57,754 nt of DNA from an uncultured Bacillota bacterium (GTDB taxonomy: Bacteria > Bacillota > Clostridia > Oscillospirales > Oscillospiraceae). The notes under the pieces were generated by a model. The model was not told the origin of the DNA. It worked only from the letters and a program-made list of their open reading frames with translations, and did not search any database. The stretch lies in assembly GCA_947073765.1 (NCBI GenBank), contig CAMTMZ010000011.1:1-57754 (forward strand). The letters run 5' to 3'. How positions within the stretch are numbered: the stretch's first letter is position 1; the number at the start of each line of letters is the position of its first letter. Position numbers and translations under genes: made by a program. Below are positions 1 through 9,514 of this stretch, piece after piece.

Positions 1-21
1 ATCGCCGTGAGCGAGCGCTAA
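1..21 (+). CDS. rplV: 50S ribosomal protein L22, last 6 codons (partial)
   Basis: The first 21 bases read I-A-V-S-E-R-stop, which fits the C-terminal beta strand of ribosomal protein L22, the gene normally directly upstream of rpsC in the S10 operon. Only the 3' end is in the window. The assignment rests on gene order plus the short tail, so it is probable rather than certain. Confidence 0.7.
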   Translation: MAVSER

Positions 22-36
22 GGGAGGAGGAACGAT

Positions 37-921
37 ATGGGACAGAAAGTTAATCCCCACGGCCTGCGCGTGGGCGTTATCAAGGATTGGGACTCCCGCT
101 GGTATGCCCGCAACGAGAAGGTGGGCGATCTGCTGGTGGAGGACAAGAAGATCCGCGACTACCTGAAAAAGACCCTCTACGGCGCCGGTATCCCCAAGAT
201 TGAGATTGAGCGGGACAACAACGCCAAGGTGCGCATCTATCTGCACTGCGCCCGGCCCGGGCTGGTGATCGGCAAGGGCGGCGAGGACATCAAGAAGATC
301 GAGGCCCAACTGGTGAAGCTCACCGGCAAGGCCGTTGACCTGAAGATTGTTGAGGTCCGGGACGTGGACACCAACGCCCAGCTGGTGGCGGAGAATATCG
401 CCCAGCAGCTGGAGAAGCGCACCGGCTTCCGCCGGGCCATGAAGAACGCCATGGGCCGGGCCATGCGCTCCGGCGCCAAGGGCATCAAGACCTCCTGCTC
501 CGGCCGTCTGGGCGGGGCTGAGATCGCCCGTACCGAGCACTACCATGACGGCACCATCCCCCTGCAGACCCTCCGGGCCGACATTGACTACGGCTTTGCC
601 GAGGCTGCCACTACCTACGGCCGCATTGGCGTGAAGGTGTGGATCTACAAGGGAGAGGTGCTCACCCAGGCCCTGCGCACCACCCCCCGCACCCTGGACA
701 CCAGCAAGCCCTATCAGGAGCGCCGCGACCGGCCCCGCCGGGACCGTCGGGACGGCGACCGCCGGGGCGGTGGGTTTAACAGGGACCGCGGCCCCCGTCC
801 CGCCGGTCAGGGCGGCGGATTTAACCGCGGCCCCCGTCCCGCCGGACAGGGAGGCTTTAACAACAACCGTGGCCCCCGTCCCGCCGGGGACAACACTCCT
901 AAGGAAGGAGGCGCTCAGTAA
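37..921 (+). CDS. rpsC: 30S ribosomal protein S3 with long basic C-terminal tail
   Basis: S3 sits at the mRNA entry channel of the small subunit. The N-terminal part is standard and contains the KH-domain loop [15 protein letters not shown] (about residues 75-89). At 294 aa it is about 65-80 aa longer than usual: from about residue 230 the protein continues as an Arg/Gly/Pro-rich tail containing three copies of an [10 protein letters not shown]-type repeat. The tail is probably disordered and RNA-binding, which is inference. The start follows GGGAGGAGG. The stop overlaps the rplP start (TAATG), indicating translational coupling. Confidence 0.98.
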   Translation: MGQKVNPHGLRVGVIKDWDSRWYARNEKVGDLLVEDKKIRDYLKKTLYGAGIPKIEIERDNNAKVRIYLHCARPGLVIGKGGEDIKKIEAQLVKLTGKAVDLKIVEVRDVDTNAQLVAENIAQQLEKRTGFRRAMKNAMGRAMRSGAKGIKTSCSGRLGGAEIARTEHYHDGTIPLQTLRADIDYGFAEAATTYGRIGVKVWIYKGEVLTQALRTTPRTLDTSKPYQERRDRPRRDRRDGDRRGGGFNRDRGPRPAGQGGGFNRGPRPAGQGGFNNNRGPRPAGDNTPKEGGAQ

Positions 922-1352
922 TGCTGCTCCCCAAGAGAGTCAAGTACCGCCGTGTCCACCGCGGCCGCCTGAAGGGCAAGGCCAGCCGGGGCAACTTTGT
1001 CAGCTACGGCGAGTACGGCCTGCAGGCCATTGAGCCCGCGTGGATCACCAGCAACCAGATTGAGGCCGCCCGTATCGCCATGACCCGCTACACCAAGCGC
1101 GGCGGTAAGGTCTGGATTAAGATTTTCCCCGACAAGCCTGTGACTGAGAAGCCCGCCGAGACCCGCATGGGCTCCGGTAAGGGCTCCCCCGAGTACTGGG
1201 TGGCCGTGGTCAAGCCCGGCCGGGTGATGTTTGAGATCGCCGGCGTCTCCGATGAGATCGCCCGTGAGGCCCTGCGCCTGGCCAGCCACAAGCTGCCTGT
1301 CAAGTGCAAGATCGTCAAGCGTGAGGAGACTGAGAAGGGTGGTGAAGCGTAA
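921..1352 (+). CDS. rplP: 50S ribosomal protein L16
   Basis: L16 binds near the peptidyl transferase centre and helps position A-site tRNA. The 143-aa length and the start [16 protein letters not shown] are typical of the family. The gene lies between rpsC and rpmC with one-base overlaps on both sides (TAATG junctions), so the three genes are probably translationally coupled. The ribosome binding site lies inside the end of rpsC (AAGGAGG at about 902-908). Confidence 0.98.
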   Translation: MLLPKRVKYRRVHRGRLKGKASRGNFVSYGEYGLQAIEPAWITSNQIEAARIAMTRYTKRGGKVWIKIFPDKPVTEKPAETRMGSGKGSPEYWVAVVKPGRVMFEIAGVSDEIAREALRLASHKLPVKCKIVKREETEKGGEA

Positions 1353-1549
1353 TGAAGGCCAATGAAGTGCGCAAGCTGTCCGCCGAGGAGCTTCAGACCA
1401 AGCTGGTGGACCTGAAAAAGGACCTGTTTAATCTCCGCCTTCAGCACGCCACCAACCAGCTGGATAACCCTCTGCGCATCGCTGAAGTGAAAAAGGATAT
1501 CGCCCGGGTCAAGACCATCATCCGCGAGCAGCAGCTCGCAGGCCGCTAA
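1352..1549 (+). CDS. rpmC: 50S ribosomal protein L29
   Basis: A small helical protein of the peptide exit tunnel rim, next to the signal recognition particle docking site. It is 65 aa, starts [14 protein letters not shown] and has the conserved segment [17 protein letters not shown]. The start codon overlaps the rplP stop by one base. Family length and operon position agree. Confidence 0.98.
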   Translation: MKANEVRKLSAEELQTKLVDLKKDLFNLRLQHATNQLDNPLRIAEVKKDIARVKTIIREQQLAGR

Positions 1550-1564
1550 GAGGAGGAATAGAAG

Positions 1565-1825
1565 ATGGAGAACAGAACTTCTTCCCGCAAGACCAGAGTC
1601 GGCCTGGTGGTTTCGGATAAGATGGACAAGACCGTTGTGGTCGCCATCGCCGACCGCGTGGCCCATCCTCTGTATAAGAAGATTGTTAAGAGAACCTATA
1701 AGCTGAAGGCTCATGATGAGAACAACCAGTGCGGCGTGGGCGACCGCGTCAAGGTCATGGAGACCCGTCCCCTGTCCAAGGACAAGCGGTGGCGTGTGGT
1801 TGAGATCATCGAGAAGGCGAAATAA
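1565..1825 (+). CDS. rpsQ: 30S ribosomal protein S17
   Basis: A primary 16S rRNA-binding protein with an OB fold, 86 aa. It has the conserved segments [15 protein letters not shown] and [24 protein letters not shown] lies about ten bases before the ATG. It follows rpmC by 15 bases in the usual order. Confidence 0.98.
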   Translation: MENRTSSRKTRVGLVVSDKMDKTVVVAIADRVAHPLYKKIVKRTYKLKAHDENNQCGVGDRVKVMETRPLSKDKRWRVVEIIEKAK

Positions 1826-1840
1826 GGAGGTGTCGGCAGC

Positions 1841-2209
1841 ATGATTCAGCAGGAAACTTATTTGAAGGTGGCCGACAACACCGGCGCCAAGGAGATTAAG
1901 ACGATCCTGGTGCTGGGCGGCTCCAAGCGGAAGTTCGGCAACATCGGTGATGTGATCGTGGCCTCCGTACGCAAGGCCCAGCCCGGCGGCACCGTGAAGA
2001 AGGGCGAGGTGGTCAAGGCCGTCATCGTCCGTTCCTCCAAGGGCGTGCGCCGGCCCGACGGCTCTTACGTCCGGTTCGACGACAACGCCGCCGTCCTTAT
2101 CCGCGACGACAAGAACCCCCGCGGCACCCGTATTTTTGGCCCAGTGGCCCGTGAGCTGCGCGACAAGGACTATATGAAGATCCTGTCTTTGGCTCCCGAA
2201 GTGCTGTAA
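1841..2209 (+). CDS. rplN: 50S ribosomal protein L14
   Basis: An rRNA-binding beta-barrel protein at the subunit interface. The 122-aa length is exactly typical, with the start [18 protein letters not shown] and the conserved segment [28 protein letters not shown] precedes the ATG. Confidence 0.98.
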   Translation: MIQQETYLKVADNTGAKEIKTILVLGGSKRKFGNIGDVIVASVRKAQPGGTVKKGEVVKAVIVRSSKGVRRPDGSYVRFDDNAAVLIRDDKNPRGTRIFGPVARELRDKDYMKILSLAPEVL

Positions 2210-2224
2210 GGGAGGGGAATCACG

Positions 2225-2542
2225 ATGAACAAGATGAGTATCAAGAGCGGCGACACTGTCGTCGTCCTGTCCGGCAAGGATAAGGGCAAGCAGGGCAAGG
2301 TTATGTCCGTAGACCCCAAGGCCGGCAAGGTGGTTGTGGAGAAGGTCAACATGGTCTCCCGCCACACCAAGCCCCGCCAGCAGGGCCAGCAGGGCGGCAT
2401 CCTCCAGAAGGAGGCCCCCATCTACGCCTGCAAGGTGCAGCGCGTGTGCCCCAAGTGTAATAAGCCCACCCGGCCCGCCCACAAGCTGCTGGCCGACGGC
2501 AAGAAGGTCCGCGTCTGCAAGAAGTGCGGCGCTGAGATTTAA
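2225..2542 (+). CDS. rplX: 50S ribosomal protein L24, four-cysteine form
   Basis: An assembly-initiating protein with an N-terminal KOW motif (about residues 8-36, [18 protein letters not shown]). The C-terminal third has two CxxC pairs (VCPKCNK and VCKKCGAEI, about residues 75-103), suggesting a bound zinc; this cysteine form is known in part of the family. It is 105 aa, and GGGAGGGG precedes the ATG. Confidence 0.97.
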   Translation: MNKMSIKSGDTVVVLSGKDKGKQGKVMSVDPKAGKVVVEKVNMVSRHTKPRQQGQQGGILQKEAPIYACKVQRVCPKCNKPTRPAHKLLADGKKVRVCKKCGAEI

Positions 2543-2557
2543 GAGAGGAGGAGCGAG

Positions 2558-3109
2558 ATGGCTAACACACCGAACCTGAAGAAGCTGTATCAGGACGAGG
2601 TCGCTCCTGCTCTGATGCAGAAGTTTGGCTATAAGTCCACCATGCAGATTCCCCGCCTGGAGAAGATCGTGGTCAACGTGGGCTGCAGCGAGGCCCGGGA
2701 GAACGCCAAGGTGCTGGACGCCGTGGTGAACGACCTGACCACCATCACCGGCCAGAAGGCCGTGATCACCAAGGCCAAGAAGTCTGTGGCTAACTTTAAG
2801 CTGCGTGAGGGAATGCCCATCGGCGCCAAGGTTACCCTGCGGGGCAACAAGATGTGGGAGTTCCTGGACCGGCTGTTTAATGTGGCCCTGCCCCGCGTCC
2901 GTGACTTCCGGGGCATCTCCGCCGACGCCTTCGACGGCCGGGGCAACTATGCCCTGGGCGTGAAGGAGCAGCTGATCTTCCCTGAGATCGAGTATGACAA
3001 GATCGACAAGATCCGCGGCATGGACATTGTGGTATGCACCACTGCCCAGACCGATGAGGAGGCCCGTGAGCTGCTGAAGCTGGTGGGCGCTCCCTTCGCC
3101 GGCCGCTGA
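2558..3109 (+). CDS. rplE: 50S ribosomal protein L5
   Basis: The 5S rRNA-binding protein of the central protuberance, 183 aa. Recognisable segments are [18 protein letters not shown], a [19 protein letters not shown] motif and [21 protein letters not shown] lies upstream of the ATG. The C-terminus, [18 protein letters not shown], is typical. Confidence 0.98.
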   Translation: MANTPNLKKLYQDEVAPALMQKFGYKSTMQIPRLEKIVVNVGCSEARENAKVLDAVVNDLTTITGQKAVITKAKKSVANFKLREGMPIGAKVTLRGNKMWEFLDRLFNVALPRVRDFRGISADAFDGRGNYALGVKEQLIFPEIEYDKIDKIRGMDIVVCTTAQTDEEARELLKLVGAPFAGR

Positions 3110-3123
3110 GAGGAGGAGGAGTT

Positions 3124-3309
3124 ATGGCAAAAAAGTCTATGATCCTGAAGCAGCAGCGGGAGCCCAAGTTCTCCAGCCGCCGCTATAACCGCTGCAAGCT
3201 GTGCGGTCGTCCCCACGCCTATCTGCGGGACTACGGCATCTGCCGTATCTGCTTCCGTGAGCTGGCCTACAAGGGACAGATCCCCGGTGTGCGCAAGGCG
3301 TCCTGGTAA
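3124..3309 (+). CDS. rpsN: 30S ribosomal protein S14, type Z (zinc-binding)
   Basis: The short, 61-aa zinc form of S14, with ligands in CKLCGRP and CRIC (about residues 24-43) and the C-terminal signature [18 protein letters not shown]. The start [16 protein letters not shown] follows GAGGAGGAG. This is the last gene before a long untranslated stretch that carries its own promoter, so the transcription unit may be partly divided here. Confidence 0.98.
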   Translation: MAKKSMILKQQREPKFSSRRYNRCKLCGRPHAYLRDYGICRICFRELAYKGQIPGVRKASW

Positions 3310-3398
3310 AAAGAGCTGAAATGTCCGGAACGGAGCTGAAAAAGCTCCGTTCCGGCATATCTCTGTCCACACGTTCGTGTGTTCGGATAAAAAATTTC

Positions 3399-3427
3399 TT
3401 GCAAATCCTTTTGGACAGGGGTATAAT
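3399..3427 (+). promoter_or_regulatory. Sigma-A promoter inside the ribosomal operon
   Basis: TTGCAA at 3399-3404 and a perfect TATAAT at 3422-3427 are separated by exactly 17 bp. It reads toward rpsH and would start transcription near 3434, giving a leader of about 465 nt. The spacing and box match make a functional vegetative promoter likely. Confidence 0.8.
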
Positions 3428-3433
3428 CAATCG

Positions 3434-3900
3434 TTGTGTCCCAATGGGACAGGTGAAAACAACTTCCACGCAGCCGTGTGTTTATGTCCGCGCACCGTGA
3501 AAACTCCCGGTTCCTCGGGAAAGTGACACGGCCGTGAAAACATAATAACCCGGGGGCGGGAGGTGAATGCACAGCCGCGGCTCCGCCGCTGCCAGCTCTC
3601 TGTCTCAGAGAACCTATTCCGGTAAAGAGACGAAAGAAGTTTCTCCGGGGGCACTATTGGTCAAACCCGCTCTGGCGGTTTTGATAGGAAGACCTCTAAA
3701 AGTCCAACGTGTACAGGCTTTTCGGGACTTCCGCATAATAAAAATGCGCCTGCCCCAACCAGGCGCGGGGCGGTCAACAGGTCGCGGGAAGGACCTAACC
3801 CGCGATACCTTGCCGTCTATACCGGGAAGTGAGGCGCCGAGCTGCTGAGGCAAGTGAGGCGCGACAATTCCGGTAATCTTGATTAGGAGGTAAACACGCA
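3434..3900 (+). other. Long untranslated leader before rpsH
   Basis: This stretch separates rpsN from rpsH, genes that are usually adjacent. It is GC-rich with several short inverted repeats, for instance TGTCCC/GGGACA near 3437-3451. Near its 3' end an 11-base direct repeat, AAGTGAGGCGC, occurs at 3827-3837 and 3852-3862. The same kind of sequence occurs in the 134-bp intergenic repeats further along. A 93-codon frame begins at 3567 after GGAGGTG, but its composition does not look like protein. I recognise no known RNA family. A regulatory leader or a decayed repeat insertion are both possible. Confidence 0.5.
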
Positions 3901-4299
3901 ATGCAAATCACCGATCCTATTGCGGATATGCTTACCCGCATCCGCAACGCGAACAACGCAAAGCACGACACCGTGGATGTGCCCGCGTCCAACATGAAGA
4001 AGTCTATCGCGCAGATCCTGCTGGATGAGGGGTATATCAAGAACTTCCAGCTCATCGACAACGGCACCCAGGGCGTGATCCGCATCGCCCTGAAGTACAA
4101 TGCCGGCAAGGAGAAGGTCATCTCCGGGCTGAAGCGGGTGTCCAAGCCCGGTCTCCGGGTGTATGCCGGGGCCGACGAGCTGCCCAAGGTTCTCCGGGGC
4201 CTGGGTATCGCTATTGTTTCCACGTCCAAGGGCGTCATGACCGACAAGAAGGCCAGAGAGGCCCATGTCGGCGGCGAAGTCCTGGCATTTGTCTGGTAA
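3901..4299 (+). CDS. rpsH: 30S ribosomal protein S8
   Basis: A central-domain 16S rRNA-binding protein, and the translational repressor of the spc operon in Escherichia coli. It is 132 aa, starts [20 protein letters not shown] and ends with the conserved [18 protein letters not shown] lies eleven bases upstream of the ATG. It is the first gene after the internal promoter and long leader, so any autoregulation here could act on that leader; this is speculation. Confidence 0.98.
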   Translation: MQITDPIADMLTRIRNANNAKHDTVDVPASNMKKSIAQILLDEGYIKNFQLIDNGTQGVIRIALKYNAGKEKVISGLKRVSKPGLRVYAGADELPKVLRGLGIAIVSTSKGVMTDKKAREAHVGGEVLAFVW

Positions 4300-4313
4300 G
4301 GAGGGGTATAGGA

Positions 4314-4859
4314 ATGTCTAGAATTGGTAGAGCTCCTATCGCCATTCCCGCCGGAGTGGAGATTAAGGTAGAGGACAACAACGTTGTCACCGTTAAGGGG
4401 CCCAAGGGCACCCTGACACAGCAGTTCAACCCCAATATGGCCATTGCCGTTGAGGGCGCCGAGCTGAAGGTTGCCCGGCCCAACGACGCCAAGGAGAACC
4501 GGGCGCTCCACGGCCTGACCCGCACCCTGCTGCACAACATGGTTGTGGGCGTAACCGACGGCTTTAAGAAGGAGCTGGACGTGAATGGTGTGGGCTACCG
4601 CGTGGCCAAGGAGGGCAACAAGCTGGTAATGAACCTGGGCTATTCTCACCAGGTGACCATGGAGGAGAAGGACGGCATCACCATTGAGGTCCCCGGCCCC
4701 AACAAGATTGTCATCCACGGCTGCGACAAGCAGAAGGTGGGCCAGTTTGCCGCCGAGGTGAGAGAGAAGCGTCCCCCCGAACCCTATAAGGGCAAGGGCA
4801 TCAAGTATACTGACGAGGTCATCCGCCGCAAGGCCGGTAAGACCGGCGCCAAGAAGTAA
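4314..4859 (+). CDS. rplF: 50S ribosomal protein L6
   Basis: A two-domain protein near the factor-binding site of the large subunit, 181 aa. Conserved features are the start [15 protein letters not shown], the middle segment [21 protein letters not shown] and the C-terminal signature [22 protein letters not shown] precedes the ATG. Confidence 0.98.
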   Translation: MSRIGRAPIAIPAGVEIKVEDNNVVTVKGPKGTLTQQFNPNMAIAVEGAELKVARPNDAKENRALHGLTRTLLHNMVVGVTDGFKKELDVNGVGYRVAKEGNKLVMNLGYSHQVTMEEKDGITIEVPGPNKIVIHGCDKQKVGQFAAEVREKRPPEPYKGKGIKYTDEVIRRKAGKTGAKK

Positions 4860-4877
4860 TAAGGAGGTGTGCCACTT

Positions 4878-5237
4878 ATGATCAACAGACCCGATACCCG
4901 CTCCCAGCGCATTAAGCGCCACAAGCGTGTGCGTGCCAAGATTTCCGGCACGCCCGAGCGTCCCCGTCTCAACGTCTTCCGCAGCGAGACCAATATTTAC
5001 GCCCAGATCATCGACGATGTGAACGGCGTTACCCTGGTTTCCGCTTCTTCCCTGGAGAAGGACTTCAAGGTAGACGGCACCAAGTCCGACGCCGCCAAGC
5101 AGGTGGGCGTGAATGTGGCTGAGCGGGCTAAGGCCAAGGGCATTGACACCGTGGTGTTTGACCGCGGCGGCTATGTCTACCACGGCCGCGTGAAAGCTCT
5201 GGCCGAGGGCGCCCGCGAGGGCGGCCTGCAGTTCTAA
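4878..5237 (+). CDS. rplR: 50S ribosomal protein L18
   Basis: A 5S rRNA-binding protein, 119 aa from the ATG at 4878 ([19 protein letters not shown]). A GTG at 4869 is in frame but lies within the ribosome binding site AAGGAGGTG (4861-4869), so 4878 is the better start with a ten-base spacing. The C-terminus [13 protein letters not shown] is typical. Confidence 0.97.
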   Translation: MINRPDTRSQRIKRHKRVRAKISGTPERPRLNVFRSETNIYAQIIDDVNGVTLVSASSLEKDFKVDGTKSDAAKQVGVNVAERAKAKGIDTVVFDRGGYVYHGRVKALAEGAREGGLQF

Positions 5238-5254
5238 GGGAGGAGGAAAAAGCT

Positions 5255-5755
5255 ATGGCTAGATTTGAGAGAGAGCCCAGCGAGTTCATTGAGAAGCTGG
5301 TTTATCTGAACCGCGTATCCAAAACTGTGAAGGGCGGCCGTGTGGCCAAGTTCTCCGCCCTGATGGTGGTGGGCGACGAGAAGGGCCGCGTGGGCTTTGG
5401 CCTGGGCAAGGCCGCCGAGGTGCCCGAGGCGATCCGCAAGGGCATTGAGGACGCCAAGAAGAATATGATTCGTGTATCTCTGTCCGGCACTACGATTCCC
5501 CACGAGGTGATTGGTGAGTTCGGCGCCGGCCGTGTGCTGATGAAGCCCGCCGCCCCCGGTACCGGCGTGATCGCCGGCGGTCCGGTGCGTGCCGTGATGG
5601 AGGCCATCGGTATTAAGGACATCCGTACCAAGTGCCTGCGCTCCAACAATCCGCAGAACGTGGTATCCGCTACCTTTGAGGGGTTGAAGTCTCTGCGTAC
5701 CCCCGAGGAAGTGGCCCGTGTGCGCGGCAAGAGCGTGGAAGAGATCTTGGGTTAA
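5255..5755 (+). CDS. rpsE: 30S ribosomal protein S5
   Basis: A protein of the decoding-fidelity region, 166 aa. The N-terminal double-stranded RNA-binding fold contains [15 protein letters not shown] and [15 protein letters not shown]. The C-terminal part contains [18 protein letters not shown]. It is preceded by GGGAGGAGG and fits the L18-S5-L30 gene order. Confidence 0.98.
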   Translation: MARFEREPSEFIEKLVYLNRVSKTVKGGRVAKFSALMVVGDEKGRVGFGLGKAAEVPEAIRKGIEDAKKNMIRVSLSGTTIPHEVIGEFGAGRVLMKPAAPGTGVIAGGPVRAVMEAIGIKDIRTKCLRSNNPQNVVSATFEGLKSLRTPEEVARVRGKSVEEILG

Positions 5756-5767
5756 GGAGGGTCAAAA

Positions 5768-5950
5768 ATGGCTAATCTGAACATTAAGCTGGTCAAGAGC
5801 CTCAATGGCCGCATCGCCAAGCACAAGGCGACCGCCGAGGCCCTGGGCCTCCGCAAGATCGGCGACACCACCGTGCAGCCTGACAACCAGGCTACCCGCG
5901 GCAAGATCGCCCATATCGGCTACCTGCTCCAGGTGTCCGAGGAAAACTAA
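5768..5950 (+). CDS. rpmD: 50S ribosomal protein L30
   Basis: A short alpha-beta protein of 60 aa with the start [20 protein letters not shown] and the family motif [21 protein letters not shown] lies upstream. Length and position are typical. Confidence 0.97.
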   Translation: MANLNIKLVKSLNGRIAKHKATAEALGLRKIGDTTVQPDNQATRGKIAHIGYLLQVSEEN

Positions 5951-5966
5951 CGAGGAGGCGCACGAG

Positions 5967-6407
5967 ATGAATCTGCATGAACTTTCCCCCGCCCCCGGCT
6001 CCAACACCAAGGCCTACCGCAAAGGCCGGGGCGCCGGTTCCGGCAACGGCAAGACTGCCGGCCGGGGCCACAAGGGCCAGTGGGCCCGCAGCGGCGGCGG
6101 CGTCCGCGTGGGCTTTGAGGGCGGCCAGATGCCTCTGGCCCGCCGCCTGCCCAAGCGGGGCTTCCACAACATCTTTGCCAAACCCCTGGAGGCCATTAAC
6201 GTCTCCGCCCTGGAGAAGTTTGAGGACGGCGCCGTGGTGGATGCCCAGGCGCTGCTGGAGAAGGGTATTCTGTCCAAGTGCCAGTACGGCGTAAAGATCC
6301 TGGGCAGCGGCTCCATCAGCAAGAAACTGATTGTTAAGGCTTCCGCTTTCTCCGCTTCCGCGAAGGAAAAAATCGTGGCTGCCGGCGGTAAGTGGGAGGT
6401 GGTCTGA
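5967..6407 (+). CDS. rplO: 50S ribosomal protein L15
   Basis: A late-assembling large-subunit protein, 146 aa from the ATG at 5967 ([20 protein letters not shown]). The Gly-rich N-terminal extension [19 protein letters not shown] is a family hallmark. CGAGGAGGCG precedes this ATG. An open frame runs upstream, but it has no family similarity there. The stop is two bases before the secY start. Confidence 0.97.
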   Translation: MNLHELSPAPGSNTKAYRKGRGAGSGNGKTAGRGHKGQWARSGGGVRVGFEGGQMPLARRLPKRGFHNIFAKPLEAINVSALEKFEDGAVVDAQALLEKGILSKCQYGVKILGSGSISKKLIVKASAFSASAKEKIVAAGGKWEVV

Positions 6408-6409
6408 TT

Positions 6410-7801
6410 ATGATTCAGACCATCCGCAACGCGTGGCGGGTGCCCGAGCTGAAAAAGAAGATGCTCTTTACCATTATGGCACTGCTCATCTTCCGCCTTG
6501 GCTCCGCGATTCCTGTGCCCTATATCGACGGCAACGCCCTGGACCAGTATCTCCAGAGCCAGAGCGGCACCATCCTGGGGCTGATGAACGCCATGAGCGG
6601 CTCCGCCTTCTCCATGGCTACCGTATTCGCCCTGTCTATTCAGCCCTATATCAACAGTTCCATCATTATCCAGCTGCTTACCGTGGCCATCCCCGCGCTG
6701 GAGCGCCTGGCCCGGGACGGCGGCGAGGAAGGACGCAAGAAGATCGCCTCCATCACCCGGTACACCACCGTGGCCATCGCCCTGGTGCAGGGCCTGGGCT
6801 ACTACTCCCTGGTGAACAGCTACGGCCTGGTCAACGGCGGCGAGCTGAACAAGTTCTGGGTGGGCACCGTGATTGTGCTGTCCTTTACCGCCGGCTCCGC
6901 CTTCCTGATGTGGCTGGGTGAACAGATCACCGAGTTCGGCATCGGCAACGGCATCTCCATTATCCTGTTTGCGGGCATTGTGTCCCGATTCCCCCAGATG
7001 CTGATGGACGTGATAAACGGCTTCCAGCGCTGGCTCACCGTTCAGGGCGGCGCCCAGGGCCTGATGGCCAAGAACGAGGGGATGACCGAGGAGACTGCCC
7101 AGCAGTATATTGAGATCATGAAGCAGGGCGCCCTGGCACCCTGGGTCATCGCCCTGATTGTGATCGGCATGCTGGCCCTGGTGGTGTTTATCGTCTATAT
7201 CAACAACGCTGAGCGGCGCATCCCTGTGCAGTATGCCAAGCGCGTTGTGGGCCGGAAGATGTACGGCGGCCAGTCCACCCACATCCCCATGAAGGTGAGC
7301 ATGGCCGGTGTTATGCCCATTATCTTCGCCCAGTCTATCGCTTCTCTGCCCGCCACTGTGTGCGCTTTTATGGGCATCACCAAGGAGAGCGAGGGCTTTG
7401 GCGGCGGCCTGATGCGGCTGTTTGACACCGCAGCCCCCTTCTACAGCATCATCTATTTCCTGCTGATTGTGGGCTTCAGCTATTTCTACTCCACAATGGC
7501 GTTTAACCCGGTTGAGGTGGCCAACAACCTGAAGAAGAACGGCGGCTTTGTCCCCGGCCTGCGGCCCGGCAAGCCCACCATCGATTTCCTCATGAAGGTG
7601 CTCAACAAGATCACCATGTTCGGCGCCCTGTATCTGTCCGTTATCGCCATCGCCCCCATTATCACCGGCAATCTGGTGGGCTACAGCTCCCTGGCCATCG
7701 GCGGCACCTCTGTTATCATTGTGGTGGGCGTTGCCCTGGAGACCGTGAAGCAGATGGAGGCTCAGATGCTGATGCGCCACTACAAGGGCTTCCTGGAGTA
7801 A
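6410..7801 (+). CDS. secY: Preprotein translocase channel subunit SecY
   Basis: The pore-forming subunit of the Sec translocon in the cytoplasmic membrane. It is 463 aa from the ATG at 6410 (MIQTIRNAWRVPELKKKM), the usual family start; an upstream GTG at 6392 overlaps the GGGAGGTGG binding site and is rejected. About ten hydrophobic segments are visible, and conserved pieces include SIQPYINSSIIIQLL, GEQITEFGIGNGISIILFAGI and ERRIPVQYAKRVVGRK. It lies between rplO and adk, as in most Firmicutes. Confidence 0.98.
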   Translation: MIQTIRNAWRVPELKKKMLFTIMALLIFRLGSAIPVPYIDGNALDQYLQSQSGTILGLMNAMSGSAFSMATVFALSIQPYINSSIIIQLLTVAIPALERLARDGGEEGRKKIASITRYTTVAIALVQGLGYYSLVNSYGLVNGGELNKFWVGTVIVLSFTAGSAFLMWLGEQITEFGIGNGISIILFAGIVSRFPQMLMDVINGFQRWLTVQGGAQGLMAKNEGMTEETAQQYIEIMKQGALAPWVIALIVIGMLALVVFIVYINNAERRIPVQYAKRVVGRKMYGGQSTHIPMKVSMAGVMPIIFAQSIASLPATVCAFMGITKESEGFGGGLMRLFDTAAPFYSIIYFLLIVGFSYFYSTMAFNPVEVANNLKKNGGFVPGLRPGKPTIDFLMKVLNKITMFGALYLSVIAIAPIITGNLVGYSSLAIGGTSVIIVVGVALETVKQMEAQMLMRHYKGFLE

Positions 7802-7813
7802 GGGGAGACGGCT

Positions 7814-8452
7814 ATGGGTATGAAACTGATTCTGCTGGGCGCTCCCGGCGCCGGCAAAGGCACCCAGGCCGAGATTCTCAGCGCCAAGCTGGGTATCCCC
7901 ACCATCTCCACAGGAAACATCCTCCGTGCCGCCATCAAGGAGGGCACCCCCATCGGACTGGAGGCCAAGAGCTATATGGACGCCGGCAAGCTGGTGCCCG
8001 ATTCCGTGATTATCGGCATTGTGGCCCAGCGGCTGGAGCGGCCTGACTGCGCCGGGGGCTTTATCCTGGACGGCGTGCCCCGCACCATCGGCCAGGCCGA
8101 AGCCTTGGACAAGGCGGGGGTCACCTTTGACAAGGTGCTGTCCATTGAGATCTCCGACACGGAGATTGAGGAGCGCATGTCCGGACGCCGGGTGTGCCAG
8201 AGCTGCGGCGCGCCCTACCATGTGAAGGCCAAGCCACCCAAGCAGGAGGGCGTGTGCGATGCCTGCGGCGGCCAGCTGGCCCAGCGGGAGGACGACAAGG
8301 CAGAGACGGTGCGCAGGCGCCTGGAGGTGTACCATGCCGAGACCGAGCCCCTGAAGGGCTTTTACGAGGGCAAGGGCATCCTGGTCCCCGTGGCCAATCA
8401 GGACACCATTGAGGGGACCAGCAAGGGTATTATGGAGGCGCTGGGGCTCTGA
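7814..8452 (+). CDS. adk: Adenylate kinase, zinc-binding LID type
   Basis: Catalyses ATP + AMP to 2 ADP in the cytoplasm. It is 212 aa. The P-loop [10 protein letters not shown] lies at about residues 9-18, the AMP-binding region contains [11 protein letters not shown], and [10 protein letters not shown] is the conserved Asp-Gly-x-Pro-Arg segment. The LID carries four cysteines (CQSCG and CDACG, about 128-152), indicating structural zinc as in Gram-positive enzymes. A second in-frame ATG at 7820 is also possible. The stop overlaps the map start. Confidence 0.98.
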   Translation: MGMKLILLGAPGAGKGTQAEILSAKLGIPTISTGNILRAAIKEGTPIGLEAKSYMDAGKLVPDSVIIGIVAQRLERPDCAGGFILDGVPRTIGQAEALDKAGVTFDKVLSIEISDTEIEERMSGRRVCQSCGAPYHVKAKPPKQEGVCDACGGQLAQREDDKAETVRRRLEVYHAETEPLKGFYEGKGILVPVANQDTIEGTSKGIMEALGL

Positions 8453-9228
8453 TGGCGCTGGAAATGATATCACTGAAATCCCAACGGGAGATTGAGGCTA
8501 TGCGCCGGGCCGGGCGAATTACCGCCCAGGCCCGGGCTCTGGCCGGCTCTATGGTTCGTCCTGGAGTGAGCACCCATGAGATCGACAGAGCGGTGCGCCG
8601 CTTTATTGAGAGCCATGGGGCAAAGCCATCCTTCCTGGGGTACGGCGGCTTTCCCGCCTCCGCCTGCATCTCCATCAATGAGGAGGTTATCCACGGCATC
8701 CCCGGGCCCCGAAAGCTGAAAGAGGGCGACATCGTCAGTGTGGATGTGGGCGCCTTTATCGGAGGCTTCCACGGCGACTGCGCCGCCACTTATCCCTGCG
8801 GGCAGGTCAGCCCGGAGGCGGAGAAGCTGATTCGGGTGACCCAGCAGAGCTTTTGGGAGGGGATCGCCAAGGCCCGCAAGGGCTGCCGGGTGACTGACAT
8901 CGGCCAGGCCGTGCAGAGCTACGTTGAGGCCCATGGTTACTCCGTAGTGCGGGATTTTGTAGGCCACGGTGTGGGCGCCAGGATGCACGAGGCGCCTGAG
9001 GTGCGCAACTTTGGCCCCGCGGGCCACGGCCCCAGGCTGCAGCCGGGGATGACCATCGCGGTGGAGCCCATGGTGTGCGCCGGCGACTGGCATGTGCGGG
9101 TGCTGGAGGATAAGTGGACCACAGTATCCCAGGACGGCTCCCTGACCGCCCACTATGAGAATACCATCCTGGTCACCGACGGGGACCCGGAGGTCCTCAC
9201 CGTCACAGAGGACGGGGCCTATGTTTGA
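8452..9228 (+). CDS. map: Methionine aminopeptidase, type I
   Basis: Removes the initiator methionine from nascent proteins. It has the pita-bread fold metal ligands: two Asp in VSVDVGAF and GDCAATYP, His in GHGVGARMHEAPEV, and two Glu in AVEPMV and HYENTILVT. It is 258 aa from the ATG that overlaps the adk stop. An alternative ATG at 8464 (MISLKSQREIEAMR) is closer to the usual family start, but the spacing to GGAGG at about 8434 favours 8452. Moderately sure of the start, very sure of the gene. Confidence 0.97.
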   Translation: MALEMISLKSQREIEAMRRAGRITAQARALAGSMVRPGVSTHEIDRAVRRFIESHGAKPSFLGYGGFPASACISINEEVIHGIPGPRKLKEGDIVSVDVGAFIGGFHGDCAATYPCGQVSPEAEKLIRVTQQSFWEGIAKARKGCRVTDIGQAVQSYVEAHGYSVVRDFVGHGVGARMHEAPEVRNFGPAGHGPRLQPGMTIAVEPMVCAGDWHVRVLEDKWTTVSQDGSLTAHYENTILVTDGDPEVLTVTEDGAYV

Positions 9229-9514
9229 GTACACAGGCCAGATTGTCCGGGCAGACGCCGGCCGGGACAAAGGAGGTATCTTCTGTGTGGTGGGAGTGGA
9301 CCGGGAGGGAGTCCGGCTGCTGCTGGCCGATGGGAAGCGGCGCAGGATTGCCCGCCCCAAGGCCAAAAAGCTGGGTCATGTGACCCTTCTGACCGACGGT
9401 CAGAGGCCTTTCGGCCACCCTGTGGTCCGCAGTCTGCACAAGGGAGAACCGGTCTCCGACCGGGCATTGAGACGGGCGCTGGCCGCATTCAAGGAGGGAT
9501 CTACGCTTGGCTAA
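9221..9514 (+). CDS. KOW-domain RNA-binding protein
   Basis: A 97-aa protein starting [19 protein letters not shown], with a KOW-like N-terminal domain as in ribosomal L14e-type proteins and a basic middle ([17 protein letters not shown]). Small KOW proteins in this position between map and infA are common in Clostridia and probably bind RNA or the ribosome; the exact role is unknown. The start overlaps the end of map by 8 bases and the end overlaps infA by 8 bases, so it is embedded in a coupled string of genes. Confidence 0.85.
   Translation: MFEYTGQIVRADAGRDKGGIFCVVGVDREGVRLLLADGKRRRIARPKAKKLGHVTLLTDGQRPFGHPVVRSLHKGEPVSDRALRRALAAFKEGSTLG

Noticed and set aside
3567-3848. 93-codon frame in the rpsH leader with GGAGGTG before the ATG
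   Set aside because: Composition is Arg/Pro/Gly-rich with no family resemblance, and it lies within a promoter-driven leader with repeats; listed only as part of the leader.
6014-8473. 819-codon minus-strand open frame across rplO, secY and adk
   Set aside because: Shadow of strongly conserved + strand genes caused by high GC; His/Gly-rich translation without domains.
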